Shown here: in pieces, positions 5,534 to 9,577 of the stretch
How positions within the stretch are numbered: the stretch's first letter is position 1
Layout of the letters: the number at the start of each line of letters is the position of its first letter
Source of the DNA: Thermoleophilaceae bacterium
Lineage (GTDB): Bacteria; Actinomycetota; Thermoleophilia; Solirubrobacterales; Thermoleophilaceae
Reading direction: 5' to 3'
Assembly: GCA_013696425.1 (NCBI GenBank)
Contig: JACCYP010000149.1
Coordinates: 1-9,577, forward strand
DNA length: 9,577 nt
Translations under genes and position numbers: made by a program
Notes under the pieces: model-generated
Told to the model about the DNA's origin: nothing
Databases searched by the model: none
The model's input: the letters and a program-made list of their open reading frames with translations, nothing else

Positions 5534-6772
5534 GTGCCGAAGAGCGTTGCCGTCATAGGCCTCGGGCGGGTCGGGCTGCCGCTCGCTCTGTCGTTCGCCG
5601 ATCGCGGGTTCCGCGTAATCGGGGTCGACAAGCAGGAGCGCGTGCTCGATTCGCTGCGCGCCGGCCGGATGCCGTTCGAGGAGACCGGCACCCAGGCGCT
5701 GCTCGAGCGCGTGAACGCGGCGGGGTCCATGGAGCTCGCACTCACCGCCCAGGACGCGGCAGAGGCCGACTGGATCGTGCTCACCCTCGGCACCCCTGCG
5801 CTCTCGCACATCGAGATCGACATCGCCGACATCCGCAGCGTGATCGACGACCTGCTGCCGCTGCTGCGCGAGGGCCAGACGCTGATCCTGCGCTCCACCG
5901 TCGCGCCGGGCACCACCGACTGGCTCGCCGGCTACCTCGAGCAGAAGCGCGGCCTGCGCATCGGCGAGGACTTCTTCGTCGCACACGTGCCCGAGCGGAT
6001 CGCGGCGGGGCGCTTCCTCGAGGAGATCGCGAGCCTGCCGTGCGTTATCGGCGGCGTGGGTGAGCACTCCGGGGAGAAGGCCACCGAGGCGTTCGAGCCC
6101 TTCGGCACCGAGATCGTGCAGACGAGCCCGGTGCAGGCCGAGCTCGCGAAGATCTGGACCAACATCCTGCGCTACGCGAACTTCGCGCTGCCGAATCTCC
6201 TGATGATGAACTGCGAGCAGTACGGCGCGAACGTGTTCGAGGTGATCGACCTCGTGAACCACGACTACCCGCGCGGCGGCATCGCGTTGCCGGGCCTCAC
6301 GGCGGGCACCTGCCTGCGCAAGGACTTCGCCTTCTCCGAGGAGCGCTCGAGCGCCCCCGGCATGCTGCTCGCCGTCTCGCGCGTCCACGAGACCGTGCCG
6401 CTGTTCCTCGTCGAGGGCCTGAGGCGCCGTCTCGGCGGCTCGCTCAAGGACCGCAGGGTCGCCGTGCTCGGCCTCGCCTTCAAGCGCGACTCCGACGACG
6501 TCCGCGACTCGCTCTCCTACAAGCTCATCCGCCTGCTCGAGCGCGAGCTCGCCGTCGTGACCCGCAACGACCCGAACGTGCCCGCCGAGTCCGAGCCGCT
6601 CGAGGAAGCGCTGGCCGGCGCCGAGGCCGTGGTTGTCGCCACCAACCACTCCGAGTACGAGCACCTGCTCGCGAAGCTGCCCGACGGCACGCTCGTTGTG
6701 GACCCCTGGAACGTGACGGGCGCCCGCGAGGTATTCACCGCCGCGGGCGACCGCGTAGCGTCCGGGCCGTGA
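5534..6772 (+). CDS. Nucleotide-sugar dehydrogenase (UDP-glucose/GDP-mannose dehydrogenase family)
   Basis: A 412-residue NAD-dependent enzyme of the family that oxidises a nucleotide sugar twice at C6 to a uronate (UDP-glucose to UDP-glucuronate, or UDP-ManNAc to UDP-ManNAcA). Residues 6-17 VAVIGLGRVGLP form the dinucleotide-binding loop, and IGVDKQ (29-34) ends strand 2 with the NAD-specific Asp. ILRSTVAPGTT (118-128) and the central AELAKIWTNILRYANFALPN (Lys206, Asn210) are family blocks. AGTCLRKDFAF (257-267) holds the catalytic Cys260. LGLAFKRDSDDVRDS (312-326) opens the C-terminal domain. Length and domain order are normal. The GTG at 5534 fits the usual distance to strand 1. The stop shares four bases (GTGA) with the next start, so it is translationally coupled to the SDR gene. 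The exact substrate cannot be read from sequence; the divergent central block argues against a simple call as UDP-glucose 6-dehydrogenase. Confidence 0.92.
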   Translation: MPKSVAVIGLGRVGLPLALSFADRGFRVIGVDKQERVLDSLRAGRMPFEETGTQALLERVNAAGSMELALTAQDAAEADWIVLTLGTPALSHIEIDIADIRSVIDDLLPLLREGQTLILRSTVAPGTTDWLAGYLEQKRGLRIGEDFFVAHVPERIAAGRFLEEIASLPCVIGGVGEHSGEKATEAFEPFGTEIVQTSPVQAELAKIWTNILRYANFALPNLLMMNCEQYGANVFEVIDLVNHDYPRGGIALPGLTAGTCLRKDFAFSEERSSAPGMLLAVSRVHETVPLFLVEGLRRRLGGSLKDRRVAVLGLAFKRDSDDVRDSLSYKLIRLLERELAVVTRNDPNVPAESEPLEEALAGAEAVVVATNHSEYEHLLAKLPDGTLVVDPWNVTGAREVFTAAGDRVASGP

Positions 6773-7734
6773 CCAAGGTCCTGGTAACGGGCGGCGCGGG
6801 CACGATCGGCCGCGCCGTCGTCGAGCGGCTGAGCTCCGACGCCGACTGGGAGGTGCGCGTCTCCGACTACCGCGAGCCCCCCGTGTGGATGCGCGAAGCG
6901 TGCGAGGTCCACCAGGGCGACCTGCGCGACCCCGACGTGGCGCGCGACGCCGTCCGCGGCTGCACGCACGTGATCCACCTCGCGGCGATCGTCGGCGGCA
7001 TCGCCAACTTCCACAAGCTCCCGCACACCCTGCTCGAGATGAACACGGGCCTCTACAACGGCGTGTTCCGCGCCGCGCTCGACGAGCAGGTCGAGCGGCT
7101 GCTGTACGTCTCGAGCTCGATGGTGTTCGAGAACGCGACGGAGTTCCCCACCACCGAGGCGCACGTCCACGGCGTGCCGACACCGCACTCCGCGTACGGC
7201 TTCTCGAAGCTCGCCGGCGAGATCTACTGCCGCGCCCTGCACGACGAGCACGACCTGCCCTACACGATCTGCCGCCCGTTCAACGCCTACGGCCCCGGCG
7301 AGGCGCCGGGCGACGAGCCGGGCATCGCCCACATCGTCCCCGACCTGATCGTGAAGGTGCAGGCGGGCCTCAGGCCGCTCCCGATCTTCGGCTCGGGCGA
7401 GCAGACGCGCACGCTCACCCACACGCGCGACATCGCCGACGGCATCGTGACCGCTCTCGCCAGCCCCGCCGGCGTGAACGAGGACTTCAACATCTCGGCA
7501 GGGGAGGAGCTCAGCGTCGCGGAGATCGCACGGGTCGTGTGGGAGGCGTGCGGACGCGACCCCGCCGAGTTCGAGCTCGAGCACCAGCCGAGCTTCGAGG
7601 TGGACGTGCAGCGCCGCTGGCCCGACGTGTCGAAGGCGAAGGAGCTGCTCGGCTGGGAGGCGCAGATCCCGGTGCGCGACGGGATCGCCGAGACGGCGGA
7701 ATGGCTCGCGGACCACAGGGTCGAGTGGGCGTAA
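6769..7734 (+). CDS. NAD-dependent epimerase/dehydratase (extended SDR), nucleotide-sugar modifying
   Basis: A 321-residue extended short-chain dehydrogenase acting on a nucleotide sugar. VLVTGGAGTIG (4-14) is the NAD-binding TGxxGxxG motif, with Asp33 after strand 2 favouring NAD. HLAAIVGGIANFH (70-82) resembles the AA-x-VGGI block of GDP-fucose synthase and GDP-mannose 3,5-epimerase. YVSSSMVFEN (113-122) supplies the catalytic Ser, and SAYGFSKLAGE (141-151) gives Tyr143 and Lys147. RPFNAYGPGE (169-178) and LTHTRDIADGI (216-226) are also typical. The GTG at 6769 overlaps the dehydrogenase stop, and the next gene starts before this stop. A gmd-type gene in the same window makes a GDP-deoxysugar substrate thinkable, while the adjacent dehydrogenase points to a nucleotide-sugar uronate; sequence alone does not choose. 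Epimerase, dehydratase and reductase activities all remain possible. Confidence 0.88.
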   Translation: MTKVLVTGGAGTIGRAVVERLSSDADWEVRVSDYREPPVWMREACEVHQGDLRDPDVARDAVRGCTHVIHLAAIVGGIANFHKLPHTLLEMNTGLYNGVFRAALDEQVERLLYVSSSMVFENATEFPTTEAHVHGVPTPHSAYGFSKLAGEIYCRALHDEHDLPYTICRPFNAYGPGEAPGDEPGIAHIVPDLIVKVQAGLRPLPIFGSGEQTRTLTHTRDIADGIVTALASPAGVNEDFNISAGEELSVAEIARVVWEACGRDPAEFELEHQPSFEVDVQRRWPDVSKAKELLGWEAQIPVRDGIAETAEWLADHRVEWA

Positions 7735-8744
7735 ACGGCGTCTGCCCCGCCTGCGGCGGAGAGCTGACCCCCTGGATCGCGGTCGAGTCGGGCGAGCCCT
7801 CCGACCCGCGCCGCTTCCCGCTCGAGCGCTGCGTGTCCTGCGGCACCGCCCTGACCGGCGGCGACCCGCCGACCGCGGAGGCCTACGAGGCCGGCATGTA
7901 CGCGCCCGGCAAGCCGCGCGCATCCGGCGTTGTCGACGCCTTCCAGAGGGCCACCGTCGGCCAGCCCGTGCGGATGCTCCGCCGCGCCGGTCTCGCCCCC
8001 GGCTCCAGGGTGCTCGACGCCGGCGCCGGCCCCGGGCGCCTGGTGCAGGCGCTCACCGAGGGCGGCTACCGCGCGAGCGGCATCGAGCCGAGCGGGCGCA
8101 GCGCGGCGATAGCGGCCGATGCCAGCCGCGACGTGACGCGCTCCTCGATCGAGGAATGGGATGGCGCCGGAGGCCCCTACGACGCCGCCGTGCTCTGGCA
8201 CGTGCTCGAGCACCTCGATGACCCCGGCGCGGCGCTCGAGCGGATCGGATCCTGGCTGCGCCCGGGGGGGGTGCTGCTGGTGGGCGTGCCGAACCCCGCA
8301 TCGCTCCAGGCCCGCATCGCCGGCCCGGGGTGGCTGCACTTCGACGCCCCGCGCCACCGCGTGCACTTCACCCCCGACGGCCTCGGCCGGCTGTCGGTAC
8401 GCAGCGGCTTCGAGCCCGGCCGTGTCCATCACGTGGTCTGGGAGCAGAACCCGCACGCGATGTGGATGTCGATGCTCACGCGCCTCGGCATGCGCCCCGG
8501 CTTCCCCTTCCACCTGCTCAAGCGCAACATCGACCCGCGCCCGAAGGACCTCGCGATCCTCGCGCTCGGCATCCCGCTGCTCCCGGTGGCCTTCGCCGCC
8601 GAGATGGGCGCCGCGGCCGCCGGCCACGGCGGCACGATCGCCCTAGTGGCTCGCCGCGCGGGCTCCAAAACGCTTCCGCAGCCGGCGGTGCCGGTAGCGA
8701 AAGACGAGCCGGAAGACGGGACGCAGGGCATCGCCGCCGGGTAG
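7725..8744 (+). CDS. Class I SAM-dependent methyltransferase with N-terminal zinc ribbon
   Basis: A 339-residue protein. CPAC (7-10) and CVSC (36-39) form a four-cysteine zinc ribbon like those of sugar or tailoring methyltransferases in glycan clusters. SRVLDAGAGPGRL (94-106) is the SAM-binding motif I, GIEPS (119-123) the acidic loop, YDAAVLWHVLEHLDDP (152-167) motif II, and LRPGGVLLVGVPNP (178-191) motif III. Residues 274-296 are strongly hydrophobic and may lie on or in the membrane. The fold's natural end is near TIALVARR (304-311). The remaining 28 or so residues are low-complexity and antisense to the SRPBCC gene. GTG 7725 overlaps the SDR stop by 10 nt; ATG 7701 is an in-frame alternative. 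Being third in a coupled cassette, it likely methylates the sugar made by the two enzymes before it, or the glycan carrying it. An intact G8 run at 8264-8271 lies in motif III. Confidence 0.88.
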   Translation: MGVNGVCPACGGELTPWIAVESGEPSDPRRFPLERCVSCGTALTGGDPPTAEAYEAGMYAPGKPRASGVVDAFQRATVGQPVRMLRRAGLAPGSRVLDAGAGPGRLVQALTEGGYRASGIEPSGRSAAIAADASRDVTRSSIEEWDGAGGPYDAAVLWHVLEHLDDPGAALERIGSWLRPGGVLLVGVPNPASLQARIAGPGWLHFDAPRHRVHFTPDGLGRLSVRSGFEPGRVHHVVWEQNPHAMWMSMLTRLGMRPGFPFHLLKRNIDPRPKDLAILALGIPLLPVAFAAEMGAAAAGHGGTIALVARRAGSKTLPQPAVPVAKDEPEDGTQGIAAG

Positions 8745-9044
8745 CTTCGGCTCGAAGTCGATCCGGTCGGTCACGCGCGTGCCGCCGCCGGGCAGGGGCT
8801 CGAGGTCGCGCCAGTGCTCCCACCGCCGCTGGGTGAGCATCGTCGAGCGCTCGTGGAAGGATCGCTCCGGGACGATCTCGACCAGGGTGATGTCGTCGTA
8901 GTCGAACGGGATCAGTCCGAACAGGAGCAGCCACGAGCGGAAGGCGCGCTCGCCGATCGGCGCGTCCGCGATGTTCGCGTCCTTCGGCCCGGTCATCCGC
9001 AGGAACGGAAAGAACTCGTCGTTCACACCCGGCATGGTGGTCAC
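8643..9044 (-). CDS. SRPBCC superfamily protein (polyketide cyclase/START-like), N-terminus uncertain
   Basis: The 133 residues from GTG 9044 show a helix-grip ligand-binding fold of the SRPBCC type: MPGVNDEFFPFLRMTGP (4-20), IPFDYDDITLVEIVPERSFH (45-64), RRWEHWRDLEPLPGGGTRVT (73-92) and a basic FRYRHRRLRKRFG end (115-127). Members bind small hydrophobic ligands; the function here is unknown. The first strand and helix of the fold lie upstream of 9044 in the same open frame (GFAVSSELEAPPGAVWQRV), so the real protein probably starts near 9104. There, however, the codon is ATA, overlapping the TAG of the 59-residue gene. No ATG, GTG or TTG occurs upstream in frame. Either an ATA start, a base error or a shortened protein is involved. 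Its last 102 nt overlap the methyltransferase gene on the opposite strand; the conserved SRPBCC tail suggests that this strand is the constrained one. Confidence 0.82.
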   Translation of the reverse strand: MTTMPGVNDEFFPFLRMTGPKDANIADAPIGERAFRSWLLLFGLIPFDYDDITLVEIVPERSFHERSTMLTQRRWEHWRDLEPLPGGGTRVTDRIDFEPKLPGGDALRPVFRLVFRYRHRRLRKRFGARAASH

Positions 9045-9100
9045 GCGCTGCCAGACCGCCCCAGGCGGGGCCTCGAGCTCCGATGAGACGGCGAAGCCGG

Positions 9101-9280
9101 CTATCGGACGAGGCGCTCGGTGGCCGCGCTGCGCGGGACCGAAATCGGGTCGCCCTCGCGGGCGATCTCGCGCATGTGGATCTCGTAGCTCTCGTCAGCG
9201 CGCGAAGACGCGCGGCCGATCGCCAGCGCGAGCACTGAGGCGAGAGTGAAGACGAGGAGCAGTCCGAGAACGATCGTCAT
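9101..9280 (-). CDS. Small single-pass membrane protein, 59 residues, unknown function
   Basis: An ATG at 9280 opens a 59-codon frame ending with TAG at 9101. Residues 3-21 are a continuous hydrophobic helix (IVLGLLLVFTLASVLALAI), followed by GRASSRADESYE and a charged, soluble tail containing HMREIAREGDP and ending TERLVR. It looks like a signal-anchor protein with a cytoplasmic or external tail of about 35 residues; orientation is not certain. A purine-rich GAGAG lies shortly before the ATG. It sits 42 nt after the truncated glycosyltransferase stop and touches the start of the SRPBCC reading frame, so the three genes are likely co-transcribed. I recognise no family. Codon choice is GC-rich like its neighbours, supporting a real gene. 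Confidence 0.62.
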   Translation of the reverse strand: MTIVLGLLLVFTLASVLALAIGRASSRADESYEIHMREIAREGDPISVPRSAATERLVR

Positions 9281-9322
9281 GCACTCTCATCATCGGGCAG
9301 ACGCCGGGCGGACCTGAGCCGG

Positions 9323-9577
9323 TCATTCGTCCATACCCGCATAGAGGGCAAGAATCCGCTCTGTGAAGCGCTCACGGCCGAACTCGCCGCGCGCCCGATC
9401 GATGCCGATGGCGCCCTCCCGCTCGCGCCGGCCCGGGTCCTCCCACAACGCCGTCATCGCCGTGGCGAGCGCGCGGGGGTCCTTGCGCGGCACGCAGCGC
9501 TCGGGCCCGACGGTTTCCGGCAGGGCGCCGGTGCGCGACGCGATCACCGGCAGCCCGGCGGCCATCGCCTCGAGCGC
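9323..9577 (-). CDS. Glycosyltransferase family 4, C-terminal fragment cut by the window end
   Basis: The last 84 residues of a GT4 (GT-B) glycosyltransferase. ALEAMAAGLPVIASRTGALP is the second half of the family's EX7E donor-binding region, and ETVGPERCVPRKDPRALATA follows as the usual loop and helix. The C-terminal helix FTERILALYAGMDE closes the protein. The N-terminal acceptor domain and most of the donor domain lie beyond the window, so this is truncated by the sequence edge, not by mutation. It is distinct from the GT4 at 4240-5331, whose corresponding segment differs. It probably heads the minus-strand unit with the 59-residue membrane protein and the SRPBCC gene. Donor sugar and product are unknown. 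Confidence 0.85.
   Translation of the reverse strand, partial: ALEAMAAGLPVIASRTGALPETVGPERCVPRKDPRALATAMTALWEDPGRREREGAIGIDRARGEFGRERFTERILALYAGMDE

Noticed and set aside
5354..7183. Long minus-strand open frame opposite the nucleotide-sugar dehydrogenase, and similar ones at 6517-7923 and 7287-8627
   Set aside because: Low-complexity composition, no recognisable domain, and the opposite strand encodes complete enzymes with all catalytic motifs.
8264..8271. Run of eight G in the zinc-ribbon methyltransferase as a phase-variation or frameshift site
   Set aside because: The reading frame is intact through the run, which codes for the normal Pro-Gly-Gly of motif III. A G8 run in GC-rich DNA is unremarkable without read evidence of length change.
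1..9577. Search for CRISPR arrays, tRNA or rRNA genes, insertion sequences, integrases, toxin-antitoxin pairs or phage genes
   Set aside because: Nothing with the expected repeats, cloverleaf, transposase or integrase motifs was seen on either strand.

Overview
The window is very GC-rich DNA from a bacterium, almost certainly an actinobacterium. A Thermoleophilia/Solirubrobacterales-like organism is my best guess, from the GC-rich third codon positions, the MpaB/DUF2236, TetR and GT4 families, the tight gene packing and the apparently leaderless starts. That placement is an inference; there is no marker gene. The dominant theme is sugar and surface-polysaccharide metabolism. No RNA gene, CRISPR array, transposon or phage gene was seen.

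Layout. Positions 1-119 hold the middle of a GDP-mannose 4,6-dehydratase on the minus strand, and 120-524 hold the C-terminus of the same kind of enzyme on the plus strand. The two fragments face each other at an inverted junction, which looks like an amplification or assembly chimera or a real small inversion. An MpaB-family oxygenase (509-1324) overlaps the gmd stop. It is followed by a WecG/TagA/CpsF glycosyltransferase broken by one missing base (1373-2271) and a methyltransferase that has lost its SAM-binding loop (2282-2764). An unrelated-looking module comes next: a TetR repressor (2754-3350, minus) divergent from an alpha/beta hydrolase (3410-4267). Two near-identical palindromic operators lie exactly around the hydrolase -10 box, and one of them covers the tetR start codon. 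A GT4 glycosyltransferase (4240-5331, minus) is divergent from a coupled three-gene cassette: nucleotide-sugar dehydrogenase (5534-6772), SDR epimerase/dehydratase (6769-7734) and zinc-ribbon methyltransferase (7725-8744). On the minus strand, a truncated GT4 (9323 to the window end), a 59-residue membrane protein (9101-9280) and an SRPBCC protein (8643-9044) form a likely transcription unit.

How they may work together. Gmd would make GDP-4-keto-6-deoxymannose. The dehydrogenase would make a nucleotide-sugar uronate. The SDR and the zinc-ribbon methyltransferase would tailor a nucleotide sugar or a glycan, and TagA and the GT4 enzymes would transfer sugars to a carrier or glycan. This is a plausible polysaccharide or glycolipid locus with the TetR-hydrolase pair inserted in it. 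All three convergent gene pairs overlap at their 3' ends (11, 28 and 102 nt), leaving no room for ordinary terminators between them.

I see no clear new defence or mobile system. The most notable items are the inverted gmd junction, the double operator at tetR/hydrolase, a hydrolase whose catalytic histidine appears to be replaced, a methyltransferase without motif I next to a short direct repeat, an SRPBCC gene without a normal start codon, and a shared -10-like box placed 5-7 nt before several start codons.
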